Shown here one piece after another: positions 10,562-21,375 of a DNA stretch of 64,000 nt. Made by a program: the position numbers and the translations under genes. Positions within the stretch are counted from its first letter, which is position 1. Each line of letters opens with the position of its first letter. The notes beneath the pieces are model-generated. The model saw only the letters and a program-made list of their open reading frames with translations. It was not told the DNA's origin and ran no database searches. Source of the DNA: Gilliamella sp. ESL0405 (GTDB taxonomy: Bacteria > Pseudomonadota > Gammaproteobacteria > Enterobacterales > Orbaceae); NCBI RefSeq assembly GCF_019469205.1, contig NZ_CP048265.1, forward strand, positions 310,001 through 374,000. Reading direction: 5' to 3'.

Positions 10562-11977
10562 ATGTCTAAACAACAAATCGGTGTTATTGGAATGGCCGTT
10601 ATGGGGCGAAATCTAGCGCTGAATATTGAAAGTCGCGGATTTTCTGTCTCGATTTATAATCGTTCTAAAGATAAAACAGAACAAGTCATGGCTGAACATT
10701 CTGATAAGCACTTGGTTCCTTATTTTACCATTGAAGATTTTGTGAACTCTTTAGAAAAGCCTCGCCGAATCTTAATTATGGTACAAGCTGGTAAAGGTAC
10801 TGATGCTGTTATCAATGAATTAAGACCACTATTAGATAAAGGTGATATTATTATCGATGGCGGTAATGCCTATTTTGAAGATACCATTCGCCGTAATAAG
10901 ATGCTTTCTGATGAAGGGTTTAACTTTATTGGTGCAGGTGTCTCTGGTGGTGAAGAAGGTGCATTAAAAGGACCATCTATCATGCCTGGCGGTCAAAAAG
11001 AGGCATACGAATTAGTTGCCCCAATTTTAGAGAAAATTGCCGCGAAGGTAAATGGTGAGCCATGTGTAACTTATATTGGTCCCGATGGTGCCGGTCATTA
11101 TGTCAAAATGGCACATAATGGTATTGAATATGGTGATATGCAGCTGATTGCTGAAAGCTATTGGGTATTAAAACATGTCGTCGGTTTGACTAATGATGAA
11201 CTTGCTGATGTCTTTGCGGATTGGAATAAAGGCGAATTAGATAGCTATCTGACAGAAATTACCGCTGATATCTTCAGATTTAAAGATGAAAATGGTGATT
11301 ATTTAATTGATAAAATCTTAGATGCCGCCGGGAATAAAGGTACCGGTAAATGGACAAGCCAAAGCGCTTTAGATCTTGGTGAACCTTTATCATTGATAAC
11401 TGAGTCGGTTTTTGCACGTTATATTTCAGCCATTAAACAGCAACGTGTTGCGGCATCGAATATTTTGAAAGGTCCAAAACAGGTTGCTTTTACGGGTGAT
11501 AAACAAGCGTTAATAGAGAAAGTGCGTAAAGCGCTATATATGGGTAAAATCATCTCTTATGCGCAAGGCTTTTCACAGTTAAAAGCGGCTTCACAGCACT
11601 ATAATTGGCAACTTAATTATGGCGAGATAGCTAAAATTTTTAGAGCCGGATGTATTATACGTGCTCAGTTTTTACAAAAAATTACCGATGCATATACGGC
11701 TGATAATCACATCGATAATTTACTGCTTGCCCCTTATTTTTGCCAAACAGTTGAAGCTTATCAACAATCATTACGGGATGTTGTGTCTTTAGCTGTTCAA
11801 CAAGGGATCCCGGTGCCAACATTATCTTCAGCTATAGCTTATTACGATAGCTATCGTTCAGCTGTGCTACCCGCTAATTTGATTCAAGCTCAGCGGGATT
11901 ATTTTGGTGCACATACTTATAAACGAATCGACAAAGAAGGTGTTTTCCATACTGATTGGTTAAACATTGAGTCATAA
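10562..11977 (+). CDS. gnd: 6-phosphogluconate dehydrogenase (decarboxylating)
   Basis: Oxidative pentose-phosphate enzyme: 6-phosphogluconate + NADP+ to ribulose 5-phosphate + CO2 + NADPH. The 471 residues include the N-terminal Rossmann motif [20 protein letters not shown], substrate loop [19 protein letters not shown] and catalytic Lys region [16 protein letters not shown]. The C-terminal [17 protein letters not shown] stretch ([13 protein letters not shown]) and tail residues ([10 protein letters not shown]) that reach into the partner subunit are present. AAGGAG lies 8 nt before the ATG. Monocistronic between two terminator-like structures. Confidence 0.97.
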   Translation: MSKQQIGVIGMAVMGRNLALNIESRGFSVSIYNRSKDKTEQVMAEHSDKHLVPYFTIEDFVNSLEKPRRILIMVQAGKGTDAVINELRPLLDKGDIIIDGGNAYFEDTIRRNKMLSDEGFNFIGAGVSGGEEGALKGPSIMPGGQKEAYELVAPILEKIAAKVNGEPCVTYIGPDGAGHYVKMAHNGIEYGDMQLIAESYWVLKHVVGLTNDELADVFADWNKGELDSYLTEITADIFRFKDENGDYLIDKILDAAGNKGTGKWTSQSALDLGEPLSLITESVFARYISAIKQQRVAASNILKGPKQVAFTGDKQALIEKVRKALYMGKIISYAQGFSQLKAASQHYNWQLNYGEIAKIFRAGCIIRAQFLQKITDAYTADNHIDNLLLAPYFCQTVEAYQQSLRDVVSLAVQQGIPVPTLSSAIAYYDSYRSAVLPANLIQAQRDYFGAHTYKRIDKEGVFHTDWLNIES

Positions 11978-12158
11978 ATAGTGTTGTTTTGTTATTGAAC
12001 TTTTCAAATTGAGTGCAATGAAAATTGCACTCTAATTCAGTTATCTTTTCTTGATTAATCTGTTTTATGTCGTTTCTTTTTTCGCTATGAAAAAAAATAC
12101 TGGCGGCGATTAGCTTTAGCGTTGTCAAGCAAATTTATTTATTAAAAAATCTAGAAAA

Positions 12159-12174
12159 GCACAATATATGGTGT
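12159..12174 (+). promoter_or_regulatory. NrdR box 1 upstream of nrdD
   Basis: GCACAATATATGGTGT matches the NrdR consensus (acaCwAtATaTwGtgt) at nearly all core positions. It is paired with box 2, whose start lies exactly 31 bp downstream, the usual phasing (about three helical turns). Confidence 0.82.
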
Positions 12175-12189
12175 ATAATTCATTTATAT

Positions 12190-12205
12190 CCACTATATAT
12201 AGTGT
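12190..12205 (+). promoter_or_regulatory. NrdR box 2 upstream of nrdD
   Basis: CCACTATATATAGTGT is an almost perfect palindromic NrdR box. With box 1 it brackets a TATAAT hexamer at 12174-12179, so NrdR-ATP/dATP binding would occlude the promoter. Confidence 0.88.
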
Positions 12206-12357
12206 TGTTTAAGCGATGTGAAAATCCTGGTCTTTATCAAGTAAAACCAAATATTCTGACAAAAAATGAATTGTTCTTAATAATTACAATGAATATTTAT
12301 GTTGATACCAAGCCTATGCCAAGCGCTAATTATTAATGAATGTTGAGGGGAGTATAT

Positions 12358-14493
12358 ATGCCTGTTGTAATCAAACGAGATGGCTGTCAAACTGCGTTTA
12401 ATGAGACTCGAATTAAAGATGCTATTGTCAGAGCTGCTGTTGCAGCTAACGTTCAAGATCCTGATTATTGTGCAGCTGTCGCTCGAGTTGTTACCAATCA
12501 AATGGCAGAACGAGACAGTGTCGATATTAATGAAATTCAAAATGCTGTTGAAAATCAGTTGATGTCAGGTCCTTATAAAAAACTAGCCAGAACTTATATT
12601 GAATATCGTCATGATCGTGATCGTGCTCGTGAAGAGCGCAGTCGTTTAAATCAAGATATTCGAGGGTTGATTGAACAAAGTAACGTCGCTATTTTAAATG
12701 AAAACGCTAATAAAGACAGCAAAGTAATCCCAACTCAGCGTGATTTACTCGCTGGAATTGTTGCAAGGCACTATGCTAAACAATATTTATTACCGAAAGA
12801 TATTTCTCATGCTCATGATTGCGGTGAAATTCACTATCATGATTTAGATTATGCGCCTTTTTTCCCCATGTTTAACTGTATGTTAATCGATTTAGATGGC
12901 ATGTTAACAAATGGTTTTAAAATGGGGAATGCCGAAATCGAACCACCAAAATCGATTGCGACAGCCACAGCAGTAACCGCACAAATTATTGCGCAAGTTG
13001 CAAGCCATATTTATGGTGGCACAACCATTAATCGTATTGATGAGATTTTGGCAAAATTTGTCACAATCAGTTATCAAAAACATAAAAAAATTGCTGAACA
13101 ATGGGATATTCCAAATCCGGAAGCTTATGCTGAAAGTCGTACCGAAAAAGAGTGTTATGATGCTTTCCAATCTTTAGAGTATGAAGTCAACACGTTACAT
13201 ACTGCTAATGGTCAAACGCCATTTGTGACGTTTGGTTTTGGTTTGGGAACAAGCTGGGAATCACGCTTGATTCAAGAATCTATTTTAAAAGTCCGTATTC
13301 AAGGTTTAGGTAAAAATCATAAAACTGCCGTATTCCCAAAATTGGTTTTTGCGATTAAAGATGGCATAAATCATAAACAAGGTGATGTAAATTATGACAT
13401 CAAACAACTTGCCTTAGAGTGTGCAAGTAAGCGTATGTATCCGGATATTTTGAATTACGATAAAGTTGTCGAAGTCACCGGTTCATTTAAAACGCCAATG
13501 GGATGCCGAAGCTTTTTAGGTGTCTATGAGCAAGACGGCGAGCAAATTCATGATGGGCGAAATAATTTGGGCGTAATTAGCTTAAATTTACCACGTATCG
13601 CTATTGAAGCTAAAGGTGATGAAACGCGTTTTTGGGAAATATTAGATAAACGTCTTGCACTTTGCAAAAAAGCACTTATGACGCGTATCGCTCGTCTTGA
13701 TGGTGTTAAAGCCCGTGTTGCACCTATTTTATATATGGAAGGGGCATGTGGCGTAAGGCTAAAAGAGGATGACAGCGTTTCTGAAATCTTCAAAAATGGT
13801 CGTGCATCAATTTCATTAGGATATATCGGGCTTCATGAAACCTTAAATGCACTTTATGGCAACCAAACACATCCGTTTGATAATGACACATTACGAGCTA
13901 AAGGTGTGGCAATTGTTGAACATCTGCGTAAAGCTGTTGAACAATGGAAAGCCGAAACCGGATATGGTTTTAGTTTATATAGTACACCGAGTGAAAATCT
14001 ATGCGATCGCTTCTGTCGGTTAGATACGGCTGAATTTGGTGTCATACCGGGCGTGACGGATAAAGGTTACTATACAAATAGTTTTCATCTTGATGTTGAG
14101 AAAAAGGTTAATCCATACGAGAAGATCGAGTTTGAAAAACCTTATCCACCCGTTGCCAGCGGTGGCTTTATTTGCTACGGCGAATACCCAAATATGATCA
14201 ATAATGTCAAAGCATTAGAAGATGTATGGGATTATAGTTATACTCGTGTTCCATATTATGGTACTAATACTCCGATTGATGAGTGTTATGAATGCGGTTT
14301 TACGGGTGAATTTTCATGTACCAGCAAAGGATTTGTTTGTCCTAGTTGTGGCAATCATGATTCATCAAAGGTCTCTGTGACTCGTCGTGTTTGTGGTTAT
14401 TTAGGTAGTCCTGATGCTCGTCCGTTTAATGCTGGCAAGCAAGAAGAAGTGAAACGACGAGTAAAACACTTAAATAATGGTCAAATTGGCTAA
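12358..14493 (+). CDS. nrdD: Anaerobic ribonucleoside-triphosphate reductase, large subunit
   Basis: Oxygen-sensitive glycyl-radical enzyme that makes dNTPs from NTPs with formate. 711 residues from ATG at 12358 (E. coli 712). An N-terminal ATP-cone (about 3-95: IKRDGCQTAFNETRIKDAI) binds ATP/dATP for allosteric control. The core is the finger-loop barrel with conserved LHTANGQTPFVTFGFGLGTS. The C-terminal zinc site is CYECGF...CPSCG, and the glycyl-radical loop RRVCGYLGSPDARPF is intact. GAGGGGAG supports this ATG over the TTG at 12340. nrdG follows after 17 nt. Two NrdR boxes upstream indicate control by dNTP level. Confidence 0.97.
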   Translation: MPVVIKRDGCQTAFNETRIKDAIVRAAVAANVQDPDYCAAVARVVTNQMAERDSVDINEIQNAVENQLMSGPYKKLARTYIEYRHDRDRAREERSRLNQDIRGLIEQSNVAILNENANKDSKVIPTQRDLLAGIVARHYAKQYLLPKDISHAHDCGEIHYHDLDYAPFFPMFNCMLIDLDGMLTNGFKMGNAEIEPPKSIATATAVTAQIIAQVASHIYGGTTINRIDEILAKFVTISYQKHKKIAEQWDIPNPEAYAESRTEKECYDAFQSLEYEVNTLHTANGQTPFVTFGFGLGTSWESRLIQESILKVRIQGLGKNHKTAVFPKLVFAIKDGINHKQGDVNYDIKQLALECASKRMYPDILNYDKVVEVTGSFKTPMGCRSFLGVYEQDGEQIHDGRNNLGVISLNLPRIAIEAKGDETRFWEILDKRLALCKKALMTRIARLDGVKARVAPILYMEGACGVRLKEDDSVSEIFKNGRASISLGYIGLHETLNALYGNQTHPFDNDTLRAKGVAIVEHLRKAVEQWKAETGYGFSLYSTPSENLCDRFCRLDTAEFGVIPGVTDKGYYTNSFHLDVEKKVNPYEKIEFEKPYPPVASGGFICYGEYPNMINNVKALEDVWDYSYTRVPYYGTNTPIDECYECGFTGEFSCTSKGFVCPSCGNHDSSKVSVTRRVCGYLGSPDARPFNAGKQEEVKRRVKHLNNGQIG

Positions 14494-14510
14494 TTATTCA
14501 TGAAAAACTT

Positions 14511-14984
14511 ATGAATTATCATCGTTACTATCCAGTCGATGTGGTTAATGGCGAAGGGACTCGCTGTGTACTTTTTGTAGCAGGCTGTGTACATCAGTGT
14601 CCCGGCTGCTATAACAAAAGTACTTGGGGATTAAACTCTGGTTCGCCATTTACACAATCACTTGAAGATCAAATTATTAAAGATTTACAAGACACCGAAA
14701 TTAAACGTCAAGGGTTATCCCTCTCCGGCGGTGATCCGTTGCATCCGCAAAATGTCCCGGCAATATTAAAATTGGTTAAACGGGTGAAATCTGAGTGTGA
14801 GAATAAAGATATCTGGTTATGGACAGGGTATAAACTTGACGAATTAACCGCTGAACAACAAGCGGTTATTCCTTATATTGATGTACTTATCGATGGCAAG
14901 TTTGTGCAAGAACTTGCCGAACCAAGGCTATTATGGCGAGGAAGTAGCAATCAAGTCATCTACCGTTTTAAAGATCCATCCTAA
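14511..14984 (+). CDS. nrdG: Anaerobic ribonucleotide reductase activating protein
   Basis: Radical SAM enzyme that generates the glycyl radical on NrdD. 157 residues, near E. coli's 154. The 4Fe-4S motif is CVHQCPGC (CxxxCxxC), followed by the SAM-binding LSGGDPL motif. The last part VLIDGKFV...WRGSSNQ matches the family. Co-transcribed with nrdD (17-nt gap); its stop is 2 bases from the converging can gene. Confidence 0.96.
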   Translation: MNYHRYYPVDVVNGEGTRCVLFVAGCVHQCPGCYNKSTWGLNSGSPFTQSLEDQIIKDLQDTEIKRQGLSLSGGDPLHPQNVPAILKLVKRVKSECENKDIWLWTGYKLDELTAEQQAVIPYIDVLIDGKFVQELAEPRLLWRGSSNQVIYRFKDPS

Positions 14985-14986
14985 AA

Positions 14987-15655
14987 TTATTGTTGTGATT
15001 TGTGTAGATTTAACAGGTAAGAAATCGCTTCACGATAATTGATTTCTAAATTTTCACTGCTGGATGAGCTGATGTGTAAATCGGTGATCTTGCCATTATC
15101 AATACCATAAACCCAGCCATGTAAGTTGATTTTCTTTCCTCGTTGCCAAGCCGATTGGATAATGGTTGAATGGCCAAGGTTATAGACTTGTTCAATAACA
15201 TTTAGTTCACACAAAATATCCATACGGATATTAGCCGGAAATTCACCAATTAACGAACTGTAACGAAACCATAAATCACGAATATGCAATAACCAATTAT
15301 TGATCAAGCCTAAGTCCGGATTTTCAACCGCCGCACGAATACCACCACAGCCTAAATGACCACATACAATAATATCTTCTATTTCAAGCACATCAACCGC
15401 ATATTGTACGACTGATAAACAATTTAAATCGGTGTGAATGACTAAATTACCGACATTACGATGAACGAATAATTCGCCGGGCTTTAATTTGATCAGCTTT
15501 TCAGCAGGGACTCGGCTATCAGAACAACCAATCCATAAAAACTTAGGATTTTGAGCAATTGCAAGCTGTTTAAAAAAATCCGGATCTTCTAATTCTATTT
15601 TTTCTGACCATTCGTGATTAAAACGAATCAGATCGTTTACATCAAACATACTCAT
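14987..15655 (-). CDS. can: Beta-carbonic anhydrase
   Basis: Interconverts CO2 and bicarbonate in the cytoplasm, supplying bicarbonate to carboxylases. The 222-residue beta-class protein shows zinc ligands in [10 protein letters not shown] (Cys, with Asp-Arg pair) and CGHLGCGGI (His and Cys). Length and the tracts [14 protein letters not shown] and [15 protein letters not shown] match E. coli Can rather than CynT. A GGAAAT ribosome binding site precedes the ATG. Monocistronic. Confidence 0.96.
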   Translation of the reverse strand: MSMFDVNDLIRFNHEWSEKIELEDPDFFKQLAIAQNPKFLWIGCSDSRVPAEKLIKLKPGELFVHRNVGNLVIHTDLNCLSVVQYAVDVLEIEDIIVCGHLGCGGIRAAVENPDLGLINNWLLHIRDLWFRYSSLIGEFPANIRMDILCELNVIEQVYNLGHSTIIQSAWQRGKKINLHGWVYGIDNGKITDLHISSSSSENLEINYREAISYLLNLHKSQQ

Positions 15656-15709
15656 TATTTCCTTTTATTTCATTACTATTTGACAGAGTGAACTGCTAAC
15701 ACGTACTAA

Positions 15710-16771
15710 TTACTTTATTGTATTTATGTGTTGGATTTTGCTTGCCATGATTAATTTACGCCATAATGGTGTGGTTAAAAATTTGGCCTTAATGATTTTG
15801 CTATACAGTTTGATGCGTAGTGGCATGGTTTTTTGATAATAACGTTTATTCGGTTTGGGGTGCCGATCATTGAATATTTTGCTTAAAATTTCAGCGCTAT
15901 CAAGCGCGTAGCTAATTCCTTCTAACGAACTGGCACTGATAAATCCTGCGGCTTCGCCGATTAGAAATATGTTTTCATTACCGGTATAAAAATCACGGAA
16001 TCGATTTGGGTAAACGACTAAACATTTTTCGGTTTTTAATGGCTCACCAAAAACAAATCCTTGCTGAGTTAATTTCTCTTTTAATAACTCAAAATGTTCA
16101 TTGGCTTCTTTTTTGGCAAAGGCACCACCAAAAATAAAGTATCCGTCTTTAGAAATGCTCCAGGCATAGCAATTAGTTGTCGCATTATCAAAAATACATG
16201 AATAAAAAGGATGCGGATTTTTTTCAGCAAACCATTGTTGAATGGCAACATATTGCCTTATCGAATGATTTGGATAACGCATTCTTCGGACAACTGAATT
16301 AGCACCATCAGCCCCGACAACATATTGTGCGGTGATGTTATGTTCTACTTTATTTTCGTCTTGATAAGTAACTTGATAGCCATCAATGACTCTTCTCACT
16401 TCTTTACATAACGTATTATGTAGAACCGTGACATTTTCCGGGATGAGAGATTTCAACCAAAGATCAAATTTGTGCCTATCAAAGCTGACATAACTGCGTT
16501 GATAATTACGCACAAGTTTTGATTGTAAATCAAATGTTTTGACACTGAAGATTTGAGGATCGGTCAAAATACTTTTTGGTAAATTTAAATTTTGTCTGAC
16601 AAAAGCTTTTTGTGCATCATCGGCTAATAATCCACCGCATGGCTTATGAAACCCTTCATCACCAGTTTGATGTTTTTTATCTAATGCAATAACTTTGAAA
16701 GATGAGCTAAGTAGACGCGCTAGTGTACTGCCGGCTGGTCCAAGACCAATAATTGCAATATCGTAATCCAT
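15710..16771 (-). CDS. cbrA: CbrA-like FAD-dependent oxidoreductase
   Basis: 353-residue FAD protein of the geranylgeranyl-reductase/CbrA group; E. coli CbrA is linked to colicin M resistance, and its reaction is unsettled. Motifs: N-terminal dinucleotide fold [36 protein letters not shown] (with the FAD-near Cys of this family), the second FAD motif [33 protein letters not shown] and [20 protein letters not shown]. These stretches are very close to CbrA as I recall it, so the assignment to that family is firm, while the substrate (perhaps polyprenyl-type lipid) is not known. It stands alone, with a dispersed short repeat in its upstream gap. Confidence 0.85.
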   Translation of the reverse strand: MDYDIAIIGLGPAGSTLARLLSSSFKVIALDKKHQTGDEGFHKPCGGLLADDAQKAFVRQNLNLPKSILTDPQIFSVKTFDLQSKLVRNYQRSYVSFDRHKFDLWLKSLIPENVTVLHNTLCKEVRRVIDGYQVTYQDENKVEHNITAQYVVGADGANSVVRRMRYPNHSIRQYVAIQQWFAEKNPHPFYSCIFDNATTNCYAWSISKDGYFIFGGAFAKKEANEHFELLKEKLTQQGFVFGEPLKTEKCLVVYPNRFRDFYTGNENIFLIGEAAGFISASSLEGISYALDSAEILSKIFNDRHPKPNKRYYQKTMPLRIKLYSKIIKAKFLTTPLWRKLIMASKIQHINTIK

Positions 16772-16870
16772 GCTTTTATTTCGTTAGTTTTGAGCTTTTG
16801 AATGGCGCTTATATTAACACAATTTATTGCAAAATGTGTTTATTCGTACAATGATTGATGAGATTCGTTA

Positions 16871-16918
16871 TTTTTGTCAAGAACTTTCAGAAATACCCTA
16901 CGTTTCAGTATAAAAAAC
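16871..16918 (-). repeat. Dispersed short intergenic repeat, copy near cbrA
   Basis: Read on the minus strand this contains TTTTATACTGAAACGTA and then TTTCTGAAAGTTCTTGACAA. The same about 48-bp element occurs after thyA (33125-33172) and at the edges of all three CRISPR units. It lies in the 178-bp gap between yjiA-like and cbrA. Confidence 0.7.
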
Positions 16919-16949
16919 AAATATTAAATGTGCTTTTTCAATCAAAGCG

Positions 16950-17990
16950 TTAATTGGCAACCGTTTTTAAAAATGCTTCATTTAAGGTTTCAAATGGTAA
17001 TTTACGACTAATCACCACTAAGCGAGACACTTTTTGCGCTGGATCTTGCCATGGTGAGCCATAGTCAAATCCAACCACTTTATGTACACCTTGAACAATC
17101 AAACGTTGTTCATTATCTTTAATTGCCAATACCCCTTTGTAACGTAACATGTCATTTCCGTACTGCTCGACTAAACTTTCCATAAAACTGCCAATCTTTT
17201 TAAGATCAAGTTCTCCGGCTTCAAACAGATAAGAACAGATATTATCATTCCAAGCGTTAGACGGTTTGGCATAGGGGATAGATTTGAAATTAACTTCTTG
17301 ATTTTTTGAAGGGTTGATGACAAAAAAGCCTTGATTAATATTAAGCTCATCGTTCAAATCAAAGGCATGAATGTCTAGCCATTGTGATTTCGGGATTTCC
17401 CCCTTAATGGCTTGAAAAATTTGTGCTTTATTATTAATTTTATTGATTCTATTTAATACTTGAGATTTTCGCTCATCATCAATGCAATCTGTTTTTGTGA
17501 TAATTATGCGATCGGCAAACCCAATTTGTGATTGCGCAACACGGTGCTCATCTAACTGTTGAGTAATATGTTGGGCATCAACGAGAGTAATAATTGCATC
17601 AAGTTCAATGGCTTGACGGATTAAATCATCAATAAAAAACGTTTGAATAATCGGTGCGGGATCGGCAAGGCCTGTAGTTTCAATAATAAGCCGATCAAAT
17701 TGCAGCTCTCCGCTGGCTCGTTGAGCATGTAATTGATGTAGTGCTTCGGTAAGTTCACCCTGCACGGTACAACAAATACAACCATTTGTCATTTCGACAA
17801 TTTGAATATCTGTGCTGGTATTTAATAATTCACTATCAAGGTTGACCGGACCAAATTCGTTTTCAATGATGATTATTTTCTCATCATGATGATGTTTTAA
17901 CAGATAATTGATCAGCGTTGTTTTACCGGAACCGAGAAAACCAGTTAGTAAAGTGGCGGGCAGTAAAGAAGAAGGGAGCTGGTCTGTCAT
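16950..17990 (-). CDS. yjiA: COG0523 GTPase, YjiA-like metal chaperone
   Basis: G3E-family P-loop GTPase of the COG0523/CobW group; members insert or traffic metals, often zinc. 346 residues with Walker A GFLGSGKTTLINYLL, the metal-binding CxCC motif in NGCICCTVQGE, Walker B-like IIETTGLADPAPI and base-recognition TKTD. The C-terminal CobW_C domain includes RYKGVLAIKDNEQRL. The pairing with the yjiX-like gene immediately upstream (16 nt) copies the E. coli yjiX-yjiA order, though the pyruvate transporter btsT/yjiY that precedes them there is absent. Confidence 0.9.
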   Translation of the reverse strand: MTDQLPSSLLPATLLTGFLGSGKTTLINYLLKHHHDEKIIIIENEFGPVNLDSELLNTSTDIQIVEMTNGCICCTVQGELTEALHQLHAQRASGELQFDRLIIETTGLADPAPIIQTFFIDDLIRQAIELDAIITLVDAQHITQQLDEHRVAQSQIGFADRIIITKTDCIDDERKSQVLNRINKINNKAQIFQAIKGEIPKSQWLDIHAFDLNDELNINQGFFVINPSKNQEVNFKSIPYAKPSNAWNDNICSYLFEAGELDLKKIGSFMESLVEQYGNDMLRYKGVLAIKDNEQRLIVQGVHKVVGFDYGSPWQDPAQKVSRLVVISRKLPFETLNEAFLKTVAN

Positions 17991-18006
17991 TACTTATCTC
18001 TCACGG

Positions 18007-18204
18007 TTAACAGCATTTAAAACCACCTTTACCGCCGTAACGTGCATCTTGCCGCTCTTTGAAAAACTCTTCATAAGTCATTGGGGTCTGATCGGGATGC
18101 GTCAACTTCATATGTTGCACATAGGTATCATAATCGGGAATGCCCACCATGAGTTTAGCTGCTTGACCGAGGTATTTTCCTGCTTTGGCAATTGAATCAA
18201 ACAT
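18007..18204 (-). CDS. yjiX: YbdD/YjiX family small protein
   Basis: 65-residue protein of the YbdD/YjiX family (DUF466), with the family's [18 protein letters not shown] segment, basic RYGGKGG and a CC end. E. coli members sit next to peptide or pyruvate transporters of the CstA/BtsT type and are needed for their activity. No such transporter gene is visible here, so its partner must be elsewhere. First gene of a two-gene unit with the YjiA-like GTPase. Confidence 0.9.
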   Translation of the reverse strand: MFDSIAKAGKYLGQAAKLMVGIPDYDTYVQHMKLTHPDQTPMTYEEFFKERQDARYGGKGGFKCC

Positions 18205-18431
18205 AGGTTTTCTCTTACTCAGTAAAGTTTTATTGCATAATATTATGAATGATAACTTTTTAGTTTCTTATAAACTAGCAAAATTATTCAACTAAAGACA
18301 TTTCACTATAAAATGTCAATTAATTAGAGTCAATCATTGATTAACAGTAACCATGGTTAAATACGTTATTTTATATCATTTATATTTGTTGTAACTTATT
18401 TAAAGCCTAAAGATAACAATATATTTAATAA

Positions 18432-19751
<1,320 letters not shown>

Positions 19752-19800
19752 TTTTGTGCTGTCAAATTTGTGTTAAATCATTAGGGTTAAAAGGAGTGTA

Positions 19801-20379
19801 ATGATGACTAAAAAAGCATTAATCTTTTTATCAGAAGGCTGTGAAGAAACAGAAGCAGTGACTGTTATTGACCTTTTAACCCGTGCAGGCATTGAAGTGA
19901 CCGATGCCAGTATCTCCCAAACACGTGAAGTTAAATGTTCACGAGGCGTAACAATTTTAGCGCAAAAAACATTTAACGAAGTTAAAGACCTTAATTTTGA
20001 TATTGTGATTTTACCGGGCGGCTTAAAAGGCGCTGAAAATTTCAGAGATTGCCCGGCGCTGATTGAAAAATTAAAACAGACGCATCAAGCCGGTAACATT
20101 ATCGCTGCGATTTGCGCATCACCAGCAATGGTGTTTCAATATCATAATTTACTTCCTGATGCATACATGACCGGTTATCCGACGACTAAAGATGCATTTA
20201 AACATTGGAAATCTGATAGAGCTTATTTTGATGTACAACACAAAGTGATCACCAGTCAAGGCCCGGCAACGTCAATTGATTTTGCATTAAAAATCATTGA
20301 TGCTTTATTAGGGGCTGAAAAAGCGGCGGAAGTTGCAAAGCAACTTGTTTTACCGCTTGGCATCGATAACTATCAATAG
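19801..20379 (+). CDS. yajL: DJ-1/YajL family protein
   Basis: 192-residue member of the DJ-1/PfpI superfamily; YajL and DJ-1 act as stress chaperones or deglycases, and the biochemical role is debated. The reactive nucleophile-elbow Cys is in IAAICASPAMV, and the Glu that tunes it is in FLSEGCEETEAV. GYPTTKDAF and SQGPATSIDFAL complete the fold. AAGGAG stands before tandem ATGs at 19801 and 19804; the second has better spacing. fieF follows after 7 nt, so these two are likely co-transcribed. Confidence 0.88.
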   Translation: MMTKKALIFLSEGCEETEAVTVIDLLTRAGIEVTDASISQTREVKCSRGVTILAQKTFNEVKDLNFDIVILPGGLKGAENFRDCPALIEKLKQTHQAGNIIAAICASPAMVFQYHNLLPDAYMTGYPTTKDAFKHWKSDRAYFDVQHKVITSQGPATSIDFALKIIDALLGAEKAAEVAKQLVLPLGIDNYQ

Positions 20380-20386
20380 CCATTAC

Positions 20387-21283
20387 ATGCAATCTTCAGC
20401 ATTGTATGAAAAGTTAGTTAAAAGAGCGACATTAAGTGCTGTTTTAATTTCTACTTTTCTGATAATCATTAAATTAATTACCTGTTGGCTAACCGGGTCG
20501 ATGAGCTTATTTGCGTCATTGTTAGATTCCGGTATCGACCTATTAGCGTCTGGTCTTAATTTCTTTTTAGTTCGTTATGCATTAAAACCTGCTGATGACG
20601 ACCATACCTTTGGTCATGGTAAAGCTGAATCGCTAGCGGCGTTAGCGCAAGGTACTTTTATTATCGGCTCTGCAACGGTGTTATTGCTATCAAGTATCAA
20701 ATCAATGATCTATCCAACCAGTATTCAAACGCCGTTACTAGGTATTGTGGTATCAACTATTTCTACTGTTTTTACTGCAACATTAATTTTATATCAAAGA
20801 CATGTCATTAAAGTCACAAAAAGTAAAGCTATACAAGCGGATATGTTGCATTACTCTTCTGATTTGTTTATGAATATTGCTGTTGTTATTGCTTTATGTT
20901 TAAGTTGGTATGGGGTTGCTTATGCCGATGCTGGCTTTGCATTTTTTATATCGCTCTATATTTTTTATAATGCTTGTAAAATTGCTTACAATGCCATTCA
21001 AGATCTACTTGATCGTGCATTACCTGATAGTGATAACACTAGAATCGCTGAAATTGTTGCGATGTATTCAGATGTGCATGGTTTCCATGATCTCAAAACC
21101 AGACAAGCCGGCCCGGTTAAATTTATTCAGTTGCATATTGAACTGGATGATAATCTACCGTTAATTAAAGCGCATGCTATTGCTGATGCTATCGAAAAAA
21201 GCATCTCAAAAGAGTTCTCTCCGGCAAAAGTTATTATTCATCAAGATCCTCTCTCGGTTGTACCTACTGAAAAAAATCAGTAG
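20387..21283 (+). CDS. fieF: Cation-efflux pump FieF (CDF family)
   Basis: Inner-membrane proton-coupled exporter of Fe2+/Zn2+. 298 residues from ATG at 20387, the usual length of about 300; an upstream in-frame start at 20333 would overlap yajL and adds no family sequence. Metal-site motifs DSGIDL and DDDHTFGHGKAESLAAL (site A and neighbouring residues) and DMLHYSSDLFMN are present. The C-terminal cytoplasmic domain has FHDLKTRQAGPVKFIQLHIE and ends IIHQDPLSVVP. Six membrane segments are expected. Confidence 0.95.
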   Translation: MQSSALYEKLVKRATLSAVLISTFLIIIKLITCWLTGSMSLFASLLDSGIDLLASGLNFFLVRYALKPADDDHTFGHGKAESLAALAQGTFIIGSATVLLLSSIKSMIYPTSIQTPLLGIVVSTISTVFTATLILYQRHVIKVTKSKAIQADMLHYSSDLFMNIAVVIALCLSWYGVAYADAGFAFFISLYIFYNACKIAYNAIQDLLDRALPDSDNTRIAEIVAMYSDVHGFHDLKTRQAGPVKFIQLHIELDDNLPLIKAHAIADAIEKSISKEFSPAKVIIHQDPLSVVPTEKNQ

Positions 21284-21375
21284 AAAAATCATTCAAAATA
21301 GCTTTTATCTTCTATTGTTAGATATCTGTTAAGACTCTATAATAGCCAAAAGTCAATAATTTGGAGTTATTTTGT

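Larger units (their letters stand above)
11978..12357 (+). promoter_or_regulatory. nrdDG upstream region
   Basis: This 380-bp gap holds a hairpin after gnd (GAGTGCAAT 12011-12019 / ATTGCACTC 12024-12032, weak T-run), two NrdR boxes (listed separately) and a -10-like TATAAT at 12174-12179 placed between the boxes. The downstream GAGGGGAG ribosome binding site at about 12342-12350 fixes the nrdD start. I looked for an FNR site (TTGAT-N4-ATCAA) and saw none that is convincing. Confidence 0.6.

Noticed and set aside
12011-12032. Hairpin after gnd as a Rho-independent terminator
   Set aside because: The 9-bp stem is good but is followed by TAATTCAG rather than a T-run; termination is unproven, so it is only mentioned in the region entry.
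12128-12357. FNR site in the nrdD promoter
   Set aside because: Partial matches such as TTGTCAAGCAAA do not give two good half-sites.
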